Positions 33,809 to 46,397 of a DNA stretch of 64,000 nt are shown here, one piece after another. The DNA is from Moniliella sp. 'wahieum'. Lineage: Eukaryota > Basidiomycota > Moniliellomycetes > Moniliellales > Moniliellaceae. The DNA lies in NCBI GenBank assembly GCA_003971905.1, contig RSEE01000068.1, positions 1 through 64,000 of the forward strand, in the 5' to 3' direction. The position numbers and the translations under genes are program-made. Within the stretch, counting starts at the first letter, position 1. Every line of letters starts with the position of its first letter. The notes below the pieces were generated by a model, which was given only the letters and a program-made list of their open reading frames with translations, did no database searches and had not been told where the DNA came from.

Positions 33809-34873
33809 TTAGAGCAGCGTCTCCCCCAGGGCGGCACGAACAAGCGAGCAACCAATCGCGACGGTCGCATCGGCGTGCTCGGGAGACAGAGCGGGGTTGA
33901 CCTCCATAATGTCCATGGCAACCAAGCTTCCGTCTCGTACAGTGCCTCGCAGATGTAGTGACCCTCACGGAACGTAAGGCCACCTCGGACGGGGGTGCCC
34001 GTGCTGGCGGCCACAGTGGGGTCCATAGCGTCAACGTCAAAGGAGAGGTGGATGGGGCGGTCCCGCTTGCCCTGCACACCGTCGTTGAGGTAGTCGAGCG
34101 CCTTGTCGACAACCCCAATGCCATACTTGTCCACCTCAAACATAGAGTAGGCCTTGATGCCGTACTCACGCAGGATCTGCTTCTCCCCAGCGTCCACATC
34201 ACGCAGCCCAATAAACACGAGGCGCTTGGGGTCGAGGAACTTGCCTGCGGGACCGGGGAGCCACTCAAAGGGTGAACCAAACTGTCCTTCAGTCCAAGCA
34301 GGAAAGAAACGGGACAGCCGTGCAGATTGCCACTCTCGGTCGACTTGGGCGTGTTGATGTCGGCATGAGCATCGACCCAGATCAGCCCAGCGTCGGGGTG
34401 AGCAGTCAAGGTGCCAAGCACCGTACCCAGGCCCTAGTCGCGGAAAAGTCAGTACGGCTGTAGAATACACAGCGGGCAAGGGGAGCACGCGAGGGGTGGG
34501 AGGGTGGGAGGGGCGTACAAGGCTATGGTCGCCACCGAGGGTGACGGGAATCTGGCCTTGGGTCGCGTGGCTGGCAACCACTTCGGCGACCTTCTTGGCG
34601 ATCGTCGACACGGTACGGGGCTTCTTCATGCCGTCCAGGTCGGTGTCCTGGGCCACAAATTCCGGGGGCGCAAGGGCGGCAAAGTCCTGGTGGCCTTCAA
34701 ACTGGACGTGCCAGCCAAGCTGCTCGAGTTGAGCGGGAAGGCCAGCGTTGATGAGAGCATGGGGCCGTGCTCGACGCCAGCCTTGCCCTGGCCAGCAGTG
34801 CTGGGGCAGCCGATGAGAGCAGCAGTGTTGCTCTTGACGTAGCGGAGGTGGTGCTGGGGGGAGTCGGCGACAT
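33809..34873 (-). CDS. Arginase, frameshifted
   Basis: Hydrolyses arginine to ornithine and urea; a cytosolic binuclear Mn2+ enzyme (EC 3.5.3.1). Metal-binding motifs in order: GGDHS (about 34522-34540), DAHAD (34361-34380) and SFDVDAMDP (34018-34042). Also seen: [17 protein letters not shown] (substrate loop near the start), [54 protein letters not shown] and [18 protein letters not shown] before TAA at 33809. The intron 34434-34518 (donor GTACGC, acceptor GACTAG) sits right after GGDHS. Single-base changes occur just after the start, near 34765, near 34280 and near 33930. ATG 34873 needs one added base to enter the frame. Family length is about 310-320 aa, as here. Confidence 0.93.
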
Positions 34874-35586
34874 GGTGAGGGTGGTGGGGAGAACGGGGCG
34901 AGGGGGGAGGGGTGGAGGGGTGGGAAGATGGCTGGCGGGAGTGCTGAGCCGTGGAGGCTGAGTGGGGTTAACGTGGTTAGGCGCTGGAAGCCTCGGAATC
35001 GGAAATCAGATCTCGCATCTCGTCTGTCGCATCTCGGGTGCGACGACGGATTAAATGAGCGCGCACAGGGGCACTGGGGCAGTCTTCAGCCTCGTACTGA
35101 ATATGCCTCCGACCGGTGGCGGAGTAACTAGCAACTAGTCACGACCCAAATTAAATTTGCAAATCAAGAGACCCTGCTTCCTGAGGAGGCCTTACCAATG
35201 CAAACACCGTTGGGGCTTGCCAAGGCTCCCTTCTGCCATGCCCGATGGCCCACCACCAGGTACCTCACACATTGGTGGGGAATACGCCGTGGCTGCCGGC
35301 TATCCCGGCTATTCGCGGCCAGGCCTCCTCAATCTCTCGCTGACTGCAAACGTGTGGCTCTAGTCGGAGGCAGAGCAGGAGGGCATAGGAGGAGAGGCCA
35401 CACGATACTAATACGGGCTTGGGCTTCTAAGAAGCTTGGTTGGGAAAGAGCAAAGTCGTTCATGAAAAGGGGTGACAGGCTGGCACCCACGGGGGTAAGA
35501 AGGATCTGGGTGAAGATGGCATGAAGAGAAAGTAGGGCAAAGAGCGAGGGAACGGGATGAGAAGAACCACATTGAGAAAAGGAGGC
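34874..35586. other. Intergenic between arginase and POL1
   Basis: Arginase promoter side to about 35150, then the POL1 3' flank. No gene seen. Confidence 0.55.
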
Positions 35587-38500
35587 CTAAGCGAATGCTA
35601 CCCCTAGCCGCTTGGGCGCTGCCGTCGAACCCGAGAGGGTGATGCCAGCAAAGAGGGAACCAATATCGACGTAGCGCCTCGCGGAGCGCGAGAGCATACG
35701 GTCAACCGTCGTGTAGAGCACCTTGGCCACTCGGGCGTGCGCATGCGCAGCTGCAGCACCGCACCGGGGCCTTGTGGCCTCGGTGGAGTTGGCCACGGCG
35801 GGGAGGTCAAACAGATACTGGTAATACGAAAGTTGGGTGTACAAGTCCTTGTCCGTGTACTCCTCTACCGTCGTTCCAGGGCATCCGCGAGAACGGCAGC
35901 GCATCGCATACACCCCGGCAACCGGCAACGTAGCCCACATGCCGAGTCGGTACAGATCCGCCAACCAGCGTAGTAGCGATTGATGTGCTGCTGCATCCGA
36001 CGGTTCAGCTGAACCGCCAACAACGGCAGGCCGAGCGTCCGCTGGCAGCCAGAGCAGCGGATGCCCACGCTGTTGGCCGGGACGACCGTGGGGCCAGGGA
36101 CAAGCTGATCCTTGGCGAATGCAGGCAGCAGGCCGTCAAACGCCGTGTCGGCACGCAGGACGGGCAGTGGAAAGTAAGCTTGTCGCAGTGGCCATACCGC
36201 TGCTCGGCGTGAGCTGACTATCGAGCGGAGCAAACGCGCGCCCCTGCGCTGCCCACACGTCATTCTCACTCGCTTGGGTGTACGGCGAACATCGAGGCCG
36301 AGGCACTCGGCCAAGCGGGCGCGATCGGTACCCTCGATGCTCTCGCACAGACGCTCAATGGGGGGCAGTACTTGCAACGAGAGGTAGTACTCGAGGTCCA
36401 CTTTGAGCGAGCTTCCATCACGACGAAGGTCGTCCGGGTGGTAAGCGCGCGATGCTTGCGCCGACTTGGTCGATGCTTCCTCTCCCTCGGGAACAGTAAA
36501 GATGTACGGAATCACATCCCCAGACCGAGCAGACAGACCCTTCTCCTTCATCCGCAACGCCACTTGTACATGTGGCTGGGACTTGACGTCAGGGTAGTCT
36601 TCTGGGTTTTTACCCAGGCGCTTGTAGATGATGAATGAATCGAGTGTTTCGTGGCCCTCACGGACCTCAGTCGCCAGTGTGCGGAGGTACTCGTGGACCT
36701 CACCTACCACGGTCTCTGTAGCGTCTCCCGAGAGGATGTAAGACAGACACAACTGAGCATACGTGGTGAGTAAGGGGAAAAAATGCAGGAGAAAAAACGT
36801 ACTTGGAGGCGTCTTTGGAAAGCTGGCAGTATTCACGACGTTTCATATCCAGACCTTTGATTTCTTTGGAGCGAGTTCCATCATCCTCGACCTTGAGAGC
36901 AGCATACTTCTTCTTTTGAAGAAGGAGCATACGCTCAAACACGGCATCAATGTCGATCTCCAGCAACTTGTAGTGCTTGTTGACCGCTTTCTTGAACTCG
37001 CGTCCAATCTGCATCGCCTCCTCGTAGGTCACCTTGTTGGTGTTGATCATGACGGAATCAGTGTCGCCATAGATGACCTCAAGGGAGATCCCTTCGGCCA
37101 GCTCGCGGGTTTGCCGCAAAATCTCACGGCCTTTAAAGGTGGTCAAGGCAGCCAGAGGCCGGGCATAAAATCGAGAGTTCTCAAAACCCAGACACCCGTA
37201 CATACTGTTGGCCGTCAGCTTGAGCGCAAGTTGTTTGACGTTCCACTGGGCCAGCTGCGCCTTGGTCGCCCGCTTGTCCTTCATGAGACCCTTGACGGCC
37301 CGACGCTTGTCCACCAAGGTAGCAATGAGCGCGGGCAGCACACCTCGTTCAACATCAGACGGAGGCACATCGGGTACATCCTCTCGCGCGATGGCCTCTT
37401 CCCCTTCGCCCGTCTGTTCGACCGGACTGGGGTCTCCCTTGACCCGCTCAACCGTGGTGAAGTCAATGTTGAACTCCTGGATGATGGAGGGTACAGCGAG
37501 TTAAAGTCCATGACCAGGACGTACTTGTCGCACAGCCCGCGCTTGGGCTCAAACACCAAACCACCCTTGAACTTGTCGCGCTTGACCTTGGTCGGCGCCA
37601 CAACGCGGGCTGGGGTACGTTGAACTTGTCCCGGATGCGCTTGGCGTGCATACGCTCCCGCCCAGTAATCTTGTCGGGCAGCACGTACTTCTTGTCGTAA
37701 AAGTCATGGAGCAGAATGTACTCATTCCTCTCTGCGCGCCCACCGTTCAAAGTCCGGTTCCAGCTGTTGCCGGCAATGTTGGTGAGTTGTTTTGTGAGCG
37801 CGAGCACTTGCAACTTGGCGGCAATGGCCATGACGAGCCAGGTGTCCATCTCGCAATGGCTTAGGAACAGACAGATCTTGGCCGGATCCAGGAACGCGCC
37901 CGCCGTCTCATCAGGGTCAATCTCGTCGCGCGCAAGATGCCAAGGTGGGTGGACGCCATCTCGGTAAGCGACCATGAGGTGGAGGCAATCATGCTCTTTC
38001 CACAGTCCGAGGAGAGATCCATCAACAACCGGCCGGCCATGATGTAGATAGCCGAGTTGGCCGTCAGATTCGGCCATGCTCGCCGGCGCATCCGACCGAC
38101 GCGCGACCATTGGTCCGACTTCAGCTCCCGCATCCGATGCAGCAGCACGTCCAGAGACACCCAATCATGTCGTGGCCCACAATCACGTCGGGATCTTGCG
38201 CTTGGATGTGGGCCAGAAGCCCATTGAGCAGCCCACGTTCATAATTGACCGCCACAACCTTGGAGCGTTGCCGACTGACCAACTTGTCAAATCCGTCGGG
38301 GAAACTCCCCCCAATGGGTCGAACAAAACTCTTGATAGTTGAGGGTCGCTTATCAAACGGACGATCGTCGAACTTTCCATTGAGTGGCTTATCGTCTTCC
38401 AGCGCATAGTCGGACCACGTTCGTGCCGATGCACACAGCACCTCGCGCTGATTCGCCTTAAAGTTCACCACGGTGCGCACGCTCAGGGACATGATCCGCA

Positions 38501-40500
38501 GCGGCGGTGTACCGATGGTGCGTCGGGCATGGAGGCCGTGACAACCGAGACGGATTTGGGTTCGTCCACTGACAACTCGGTCTGGCACCAACTGACCACC
38601 TCGTCACCTGTATGAACCGGCTTACCCCGAACCGCACGGGGGGTAGGATCTCGAGCCGGAGCCAGCAGGGGCCCATAATTCGCCTTAAGAAGGAAAAGCT
38701 CAAATGCCGATGCGCCAGTACCAAACACACGAGCAATTTGGTCTCCCCCTCCGACTTGCCCAGAGCCTGAGCAATCGTCTCTTCCGTCAAATCGTAAGGC
38801 AGTTGCGTCTCATCAAATCCGTACGCACTTTGAGGTAGCGAGATTGGCGTGGCACCTCGGGCAGTTCAAACGCATAGTCACGCAACACCCAGGTTGTGAT
38901 GAACGACTTGATTCCAAATTTGGATCGAAGGGCATCAAACTCGTCAAATACTTCCTCCTGCCATGGCTGCTCGTCCTCTTCGTCAATCTCCATATCATCC
39001 ACATTCTGCCCCCGACGTTTCTTGGCACGACGAGCCAGCTTGTCCTCCCGGATCTTACGGGCCGCCTCGAGATCTAGAAGGAGGTTAGTACAATGCGACT
39101 CAACGCGGAGAGAGACACGAACCCTGGTCTTGGATCCCGTTTGGCAACACATATAGACACCGCCGCATGCCCTCGACCGTGACGCAGCAGCTCTCCCACT
39201 CCTGGGTGGTCTTGGAACGAATCTTGCCAATCAGGTGGATTTTGTCGCCTTGCTCATAGTGGTCCAGCCAGTAAAAGTAAACACCTCCGTCGGACTCGTA
39301 GTACGCCTCGCGCACCTTGGTATCACGGTCATCCAAAGCAATCTCCGTCATTGGATCCTTCTTGCAGGGACGGGGGACGGAGAGCGGGCGCGCTGCGGGT
39401 GCGTGCGCGTGAGCCTTGAGTCCTGCATCCTCCTCCATCAAGTCTGCCTCCCAATCGTCGTCGTCCATGATGAGCGCCTCATGGATTTGGCGCCAGTCAA
39501 TGTCGAGTTTTGCTGGTGCAGCCGACGCTGGTGCTGCCGTTGCTGATGCGGTGGCAGGAGCAGAAAGGTTTGGTCACGGGCGGGCGTGACTGGGTCGTGG
39601 CGCGCTCAAATTTGCTTTGTGGCTGTACGGCACGCACGCCTTCGTCCTCGCTATCGTCCTCGTCAAAGACGGAGACCTGAGGCTGGACTGCGGCTGCGAC
39701 CGCATCCAATGCGGCGGGAGTAGCTTGGGTTTTGGCGCGTTTTACCGTCGCACGTTGAGGGGGAGGCACAGGGGCCTCGTTGAGCCAGCTCAGTTCATCA
39801 TCCCCAGTAGGCGCCGGCTGCATTATCCGTACCCTGGGAGTGGAATTGCCCTTGGGTGGGCTCTCGAGCATAGGATCGCTACTGGGATGTGGGTCGCGCT
39901 TGTGACGCTACTTGATGGACTGACAGGAGCGCGACGAGCGGTCCGGAAGCGCTCGAACCCACCAAACTCGAGAGGGCGCGCTCGCTTCTGACCCTGCAAG
40001 GGTCGCACGATGGCAGCGGGAGGGCCTCCTCCTGGGCATCCAGACCATTGAGAATGTTGTTCATAAACTCGTCCTCATCCTGTTGGATGTTGGGCAACAG
40101 GTGTCGTGCCAAAGGGTGCGCGCGCGGGCGGGGGGGTTGTGGGTGTGGGCTGCAGGCTTCTTCTGCCTGGGGGCCGATGAGAAGTAGTCGCCCTGCTGGG
40201 GGAGGGTGCGCTTGGCCTTCTTCTTGCCGGTACCAAAGTGGCGACGATACTCTTCCTCCTACTATCCGCGCCGTCGCTAGCCCACTCGTCTTGCCCATGG
40301 TCGACATAGCCACTGCCATCGTCGTCCTCGATGAAAGTGTCGGCGAGCACACGGCCACGCACATAGCTGTTGTACTCGGCCTCGGAGACCTCGTCGTAGA
40401 TGCGGCCGTCTTCGTCCGAGTCGCTGGTGGGGAGGGCATGGCCCTTGCGCCGCGCAGCAAGAGCCTGCAGGGCGGAGGCACGGGCAGCGCGAGAAGACAT
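35587..40500 (-). CDS. POL1: DNA polymerase alpha catalytic subunit, heavily frameshifted
   Basis: Family B replicative polymerase that extends primase RNA primers (EC 2.7.7.7), nuclear. N-terminus [19 protein letters not shown] and [16 protein letters not shown] (Pol alpha N domain), then [43 protein letters not shown], an intron 39074-39122 (donor GTTCGT, branch TACTAAC, acceptor TTCTAG), [29 protein letters not shown] (inactive exonuclease region) and [19 protein letters not shown]. Catalytic motifs: A, DFNSLYP (37489-37508); [13 protein letters not shown] (about 37190-37225); C, YGDTDS (37054-37071). Motif C retains both Asp. An intron near 36800-36740 follows KDASK. C-terminal zinc modules: CSGCQRTLG (about 36040-36060) and a later C-x-C region. 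More than ten frame changes. Start ATG 40500; stop 35587. Confidence 0.95.
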
Positions 40501-40579
40501 GCGTGGTGGTGGTGGTGGTTGGTGGGTGGGGAGGAGACGCGACGCACGCAGCTCAGCCCGCCGTCTTTTAGCACGCCAG

Positions 40580-40618
40580 ACGCGTCCCAGTGGGCGTCAC
40601 GCGTCACGCGTCACGCGT
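40580..40618. promoter_or_regulatory. Four ACGCGT (MCB) sites in the POL1 promoter
   Basis: ACGCGT at 40580-40585, 40599-40604, 40606-40611 and 40613-40618, about 80-118 bp upstream of the POL1 ATG; the last three form a 7-bp-register ACGCGTC array. POL1 is a classic MBF target in yeasts. Confidence 0.65.
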
Positions 40619-40917
40619 TCGGGTTCCGCCAGCCCCTCGCGGTGTCACCCACTGCCGCATCTCACCCTTCAGAAGCAGGACGCGACGCGGCCCTCAGGGC
40701 ACTGCGCCAGTCTCCTCCCACCACCAGCGGCATTCGGATCAGCCCGCGCGGTTTGTTTCAAATTGCAGATGCCGCGTCGGGCGTCGGAGGCGCTGCATCA
40801 TGCAAGTCCCACGATGGATTCTCATTGATGTGCCTCACCAGCTCCCACAGCTCCAGCCGCCCCCCCAAGACCGTATAGAACACACACACAGATGCTAGAA
40901 ACAGTGGTTGTGCAGTG
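40619..40917. other. Short intergenic region between POL1 and the acidic protein gene
   Basis: No gene seen. Holds the remaining POL1 upstream sequence and the 3' flank of the acidic protein gene. Confidence 0.5.
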
Positions 40918-42043
40918 CTACAGAATCGAGTCCAGAAAGTCCTCGGCATCTTCCACTTGATAGGGCCATCGTGTGTGGGAGCCGCGCCGGTCTTGGCCGC
41001 CGCCGCCGCCGCGCGCGCGAAGAGCCAATTGTGCGCTTGTCGATCCCCCCATGCACCGTGGCTCCCGTCACTTGCCCGCCCCCCACGAGGAGCGGAGAGG
41101 TCGAGGGTGCGGCTTGCGTCGTTCGCTCCCCGAGGCTGCGCCCGGTAAAGCGTGCCTTCAAACCTGCGTTTGCGTCAGCACTTCTACGACCCGTCGCGTC
41201 CAAGTCCGTACCGCCTTTCCTGGACCAGGACCGCTCAACATGCCCCCATCCTACAGGAGCAAGACGTACTGCGCAAATGCTCGGCATGTTGTTTTTCTCA
41301 ATCTCAGCGAGGAGGGCTAGTTCCTTGTCCATTTCCTCCTTGTCAACGCTTTGGGTGTCGGCCGAACCTCGTTCTCGCTGCGCACTTTCTTGCCCTGGGC
41401 TTGGGCGCGCGCTTGGGCACGCGCCGTCAAATAGTCCAAATCGTGATCAATGTCCTCTTCGATCCGGCGCCGACGGCGTTCCTCCTCTTCAGGATCCCGC
41501 TGAGTCTGGGCCTGGCACGGTCGCGGGCAAGGAGGCCATCAAAGGGCGCCCTTGGAAGTCCAGCTGCTTGACCTTTTCCATTAGCTCCGTCAGGTCTGCT
41601 TCGGGTTCCACCTCCTCCTCTTCGGCCAATCTAGGATCCTTGGGGGCCAAGTCGGCTTGCATCTGTGCAAAGCGCCACGCATTGGACTGCAGCGGTCGTC
41701 GTGCATACCGTTTGTTCGCTTGCGCCTCCGACTCCTCCTCTTCCTTCTGTTTCGTCTGCTCGGACTGGGAGGGGTGCTGCGCAGCCACCTGGAGCGTAGG
41801 GAACTCGCTGTCCTTCTTGGCGGCTTGATCTGCCTCCTCTGCATCCTCCTCATCCTCCTCATCCTCCTCCGCCTCCGCTTCGGACCCCTCGTTCCTCCCG
41901 CCCGGGAAAGCCGGAGGTGCCAGCGCGCCCGCCTCCACGTCCGCGTCCGCGTCCTCGCCACGTCCACGCGCCTTGGGCTCCATCCCATGCGCCGCACGGT
42001 ACCGCGCCGAAGCACGGGCCTTGTACTTGTCCTGCAACACCAT
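40918..42043 (-). CDS. Unrecognised acidic, coiled-coil-rich protein, frameshifted
   Basis: No family assigned. From ATG 42043 it reads MVLQDKYKARASARYRAAHG, then a very acidic block (Glu/Asp/Ala-rich, about 41900-41800), KRYARRPLQSNAWRFAQMQ, ADLTELMEKVKQLDFQGRPL (a helical segment) and, after a frame change near 41490, EEDIDHDLDYLTARAQ, EEMDKELALLAEIEKNNM, and LKARFTGRSLGERTTQ. A further frame change near 40990 leads to DAEDFLDSIL and TAG at 40918. The composition (long charged helices, acidic block, no membrane segment) suggests a nuclear or ribosome/splicing-associated protein, but that is inference. An upstream first exon is possible. Confidence 0.55.
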
Positions 42044-42067
42044 CCTCGCCACCAACCGAGTGGGCAC

Positions 42068-42838
42068 GAACTAAGGACGCCCCGCCTCTCTGCTCTCAGA
42101 ATCTCACCAGTACCTGTTGCATCGTCACCAACAAGACCGAGCAGAGCGGAATCTCATTTAGGAGGCGGGGGAGCATGGGCGCGGCGGGCAGTTTGAACGT
42201 TCAATATTACATCCAATCGATCCAATCCTGTTGAAGTTCAACTTTCACGTTTCAATTTTCGACGTAACGATCGACGTTGTCATTCGCAGCTGGGTGCGAC
42301 ACCAGTGTCGGAGTGCCAGAGTGTCTCCGCCACGGGTATATAACGCCTAAGGCCTAAGGGGTACCCCCATCCATTCACACACGGAATGCACGCCTACTAT
42401 CTTATCTGCACAGCAGTCGCCATCAACTCATCGAAGCCGGCCTGGTGCGGCGCATCAACGGAACAAACGCAAGTACTAGTCATTACAATGGGACCAAGCG
42501 TCAAGCTTCAAGGCTGTGGTCCTCAATCGTCGCGAGCAAAAAAAACGGGAGGGTATGAGCGGGCACCGCGGCACAGCCGTAGCATCTCGGTGGGGATCAC
42601 AAAGGTGCATGGGAGGGGGGGAGAGAGGTGGGCAGGAAGGAAGTGAAAAGAAGGACATGGTAGTTCATGCAGCAGGCGTTCAAGGTGCATACCTCACAGA
42701 GGAGGATTACATCACGGTGCAATTGGCTTCCCCTTCGGTGTGAGCGCGCTTGCGGCCCGGTACGCCGAGTCGCACGGACTTGGATGGTTGTGGAGCCTGC
42801 GGGGCAGGTGCGAGGAGCGGCGCTCGATCATTGGCGAG
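42068..42838. other. Intergenic
   Basis: TATATAA box and AGGCCTAAGG repeat near 42338-42360. No gene seen. Confidence 0.5.
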
Positions 42839-44450
42839 CTAGGCGTAGGTGGGGTGGAATCGACGGGGCTGCGAGGGACCTTCGGTTCTTCCTCCAGGAT
42901 CGGTACGACAGGCAGACGGCGTTCGAGCTGAAGGGGTGCAGCGGGGGCCTCCTTGACCACCGGCTGGGCACGCGCTTGAAGCCGAGGGGTAGTACGGTTG
43001 GAGGGGGGCGAAGAGGCAAGTGCGGCGCGGATCGCACCGAAGCCGGCCATCGGGGTCGGCGTACGAGCATCTTCCGTCGGGCTCACTTCCCTCCACATCG
43101 GGGGTGGCCGTGTGACGCATGCTCCGCAAGGCACTCAGGCTTGCTTGCACGCTCATGTCCGGCTGCTTGAGGTCGGCGCCGGGAAGAGGAGCTGTGCTAC
43201 CAGCGGTCAAGGTTGCGCTGCGGGCACGCGTATCGGTGCCGGAGCTGGCGGGAGCTGGGAGAGTTGTAGGACGAGGAACGTGCTGCTCGCCCTTGATACC
43301 AGGGGTGGGGGGTACGGAACGGGCTTCACTCGTCCAGCTTGTGCCCATGCTCAAGCCCGAAGTACTACTTACTTGGGAGGCCGTCGAGGCGAGAGAGCCT
43401 TGATGATGCACGGTCCTCAACGAGCGCTCCTTGGGGGGCGTACGGGGCGAGCTGCGGCCCAACCCAAGGAACGAACGCTTCTTGTCGGTCAACTTGTGCC
43501 CCGAAGCAACGCCAAACGCCTTGCCCCCCGTGGTACGAGACTCGATCTGGTTGAGGGCGAGCTTACGCGCCAGGCTGACGTCCTGGTAGCGTGCCAAGTA
43601 TTCCTGTGCCGAGGGAAATTCCAATGCGGCGACAAGAACGGGATCGTCAATGCCCAGGCGGTGACCCTCGGCTTGACGCCGTTCAAACTCGGCTTGCACC
43701 GGGTCAAACAGGTCCTTGTCCCCCAGACGCGGCATGCACCCGGTCCAATCTTCCGGGTCCTTGGGCGTAGGTGGCACTTCTTCGCCCGAGTAGCCCACCA
43801 AGAATTGGCTCGGGTTTGCATTGACCAGCTGCGCAATCCGGCCTTGGTACCGCGCCTTGGGCACCCACTGCCATTTCTTCCAGCATCTTGTCCAGAACTG
43901 CCAGCGCCACATCACGGGGGTAAGTGGGATCCGTGAGGATCACCCCGCATAGCTCATCCTCCTCTGGCCGGCCAGAGGAGAGCCAGAAAATCGGTGGATT
44001 CGAACTGGACTTGGTCGTTCGGCGCAGTCTCCTCTGCCAAGTCCTGTGGGTACAACGGAATGCATCCTATGGTTAACTCTGTTTTCTGGATCGACAAAAG
44101 CCAACGCAAGAGAAGGACGTACCTTGGCATCAGACGCCATTTGGTCTTGCATCTGCTGCCTCCGTAGCCAGCTGAAAGGGCTCAAATCCCATGCCGCCAG
44201 AAGTGGGATGCGGTGCGTGCTCTTGTCCTGGGTAAAGATGATGGCTCCGTCTGGAAAACGAATGGATCGACGGTCAGGACTTCGTCTCTTCATCCGCACC
44301 ATCCAAAAGAAAGGGGTGCGGGAGGAGGAGGGGGGGCTAACGTACATAAGTGCCTGCATAGACGGGGTCCAAGCGGAAGCAGAGAGAAGAGTCTCTGGGG
44401 TCATCACCACGCCTCCCAAGAGCAGAAACGGGAGGAAAGGGAGCGTACAT
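42839..44450 (-). CDS. Possible YKT6-like longin-domain protein with an unusual C-terminus, frameshifted
   Basis: Pieces resemble the longin fold of Ykt6 v-SNAREs: HRIPLLAAWDLSPFSWLRR (about 44215-44160), then after an intron, AEETAPNDQVQFESTDFLAL and, across a frame change near 43960, CGVILTDPTYPRDVALAVL then DKMLEEM (the ITDxxYPVRPAFSLL position of Ykt6). An extra segment of about 90 residues follows (NPSQFLVGYSGEEVPPTP, DLFDPVQAEFERRQAEG), then LEFPSAQEYLARYQD, which matches the Ykt6 linker. No R-SNARE helix or CAAX end follows; instead the tail is Ser/Pro-rich with a GTAAGT donor near 43375. The N-terminal exon with ATG 44450 is tentative. It could be another longin protein. Confidence 0.35.
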
Positions 44451-46397
44451 GGCGAGTGGTGGTCAGAAGCGGGGTGGATGGGGGATGTGGCGAAGACAGG
44501 TAACAGAGATGATCTGGATGAACATGTTGCTCAGAGTGTGGTGGCTGTAAGAAACCGACGGGTGTGAAGCCGGAGGAAGAGAGTGCTTCAAGCTTAGAAA
44601 GGGCGAGGAAGGAAGGAAGGCCGAGAGGTGGGAAAGAAGGAAAGAGAGGAACGTGTTGCGGTTGCCCAGCGTGTGGTGCGTCAGCATCTTGTAGCAGCTA
44701 CGAGTAAAACCCCATACCAGGCCGGATCGGCTGCTCCTATAGGAGCGGGTGTACCGCTCTTCATCTTGCCGGTTAGGGCCACTGCCAGCGCAACCACCAA
44801 AGTGTCCAGTGGCTAGTGGCAAAAGAAGCCTGAAAATCACTTGGGCCCCTCACTCCGCCCAAGGCGAATGGGCACTGTGCAACCTCGAACCAGATTGGAC
44901 ACTGGCGGGATGCGGCATCTCCCGGCCGGGGCATGAGGTGCAAGAGGGCCTGGGATCTGAGACCAGAGGGCGTGGCCGGGCTCAGGAGCAGGGCCAGTGT
45001 CCACACTGGAGGCGCCCCCGCACCGCTCCGATGCGGAGGACGCGGAAGAAGCCGGCAAGCACCCGGTACGCCTTGCGACGCCCTCGGGGGTCGTGTCAGC
45101 ATGTCAGATCGTGTCACTGTCACTTGCCCAGCCACTGTGACATGTGACATGCGACTAGTGACAAGGCACTATTAGTCACTGTCCTGCAGACGAAGCTTCA
45201 AGTCGATGAAGTAGCGCCACCGGCGGTAGTAGTGGGCCTTGGGCCGTTTTGCCTTGGTCCGCGCTTAGCGGTTCCCGGGTACCAGTTGGACGAGTGACGC
45301 GCATTGACGAGTTACGCGTTACGAGTGACTAGTTGCTAGTTGCTAGCTACTGGTTAGGCCGTAGGGTGAAGCGCTACACCCACACGCCAAGGTCTGCCAG
45401 GGTGCCGGATACATTGGGTGGCTCGGGGAGGGGCAGAGGGGCAGTGTGTTACACCCCGGCGGGTGGGAGCGGCAAGCCGCAAGCCACCAACTGGCGCTGC
45501 TGGCTTGTCGCATGTCGTGGCGCACGCTGGCAACAGACGCATGTTGCGGCTCCCGCCGGCGGTGTGCCCTGGCACACCCTGGTGCCGAAGGGTCTGAAGG
45601 GTCCCGGACCCAAAGCTAGCATGGCGTCGCGTGGGACGCAGCACTGAGTACTGACGCCGGCGGCGACGGCGGAATGGAGAAGTTGCAAGCTGCAATTGCA
45701 AGCTGCAACAGGGAGATAATCAATGGTCGATGATGTTGATGATGCATGATGCATGATGGTTGGAAGAGGCAGACGGTATTCAGTTGAAGCGCTGCGCAAA
45801 AATAGTATCGGCGTCCAGCTTCCAGTCGCCCCAGTCGCCTCCAAACCAGGGCCCAGTTCCGACCACCCCCTGGCGTTGGCAGTGGGCAGCTGGGGAGCAG
45901 CACTTCTGAAAAATGTGTATTGTTGTCGGCTCAGCCTGAGCGGCTCAGCGCGCGGCCAGCAGAAACGGCTCCTCTTTTTCCCCATGGCCCACACGTCTCG
46001 CGGCTATTATCCCTGTGACTTTGCATGCTCTCGCTGTACTTCAAGCTCTTCAATGCGCGTGAACTTCAAGCTTCCTTCGCTCATATCTTAGCGCTTCGTA
46101 GCTCTTCCCTCTCCTGAGGCCTGAAGCCTTTTCCGACAGATCCGCCATCTTCACACGCCATCGCCATCGTCCTGCCAGCAGCACGAAACATGGCCACACT
46201 AAAGCGCAGGTCCAAGATTCTCAGGCCTCAACGGTTGATCGAGGCCTCATCGGCTACAGCAACTGCCAGCATGCGCCAAACACACCCTACCATGTGTATA
46301 CATGTCACACCACGATCCCACGATCTATCCTCGATGGCCGCCCTTGGTCGCCTCTCCAAGCGCCAAGCTCCGCAAGACTCTACCATTTGGGCCGGAC
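44451..46397. other. Intergenic, no gene recognised
   Basis: Contains ACATGT/ACATGC motifs near 45138-45152, ATGCATG repeats (45742-45754) and no coding signature. Confidence 0.5.
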
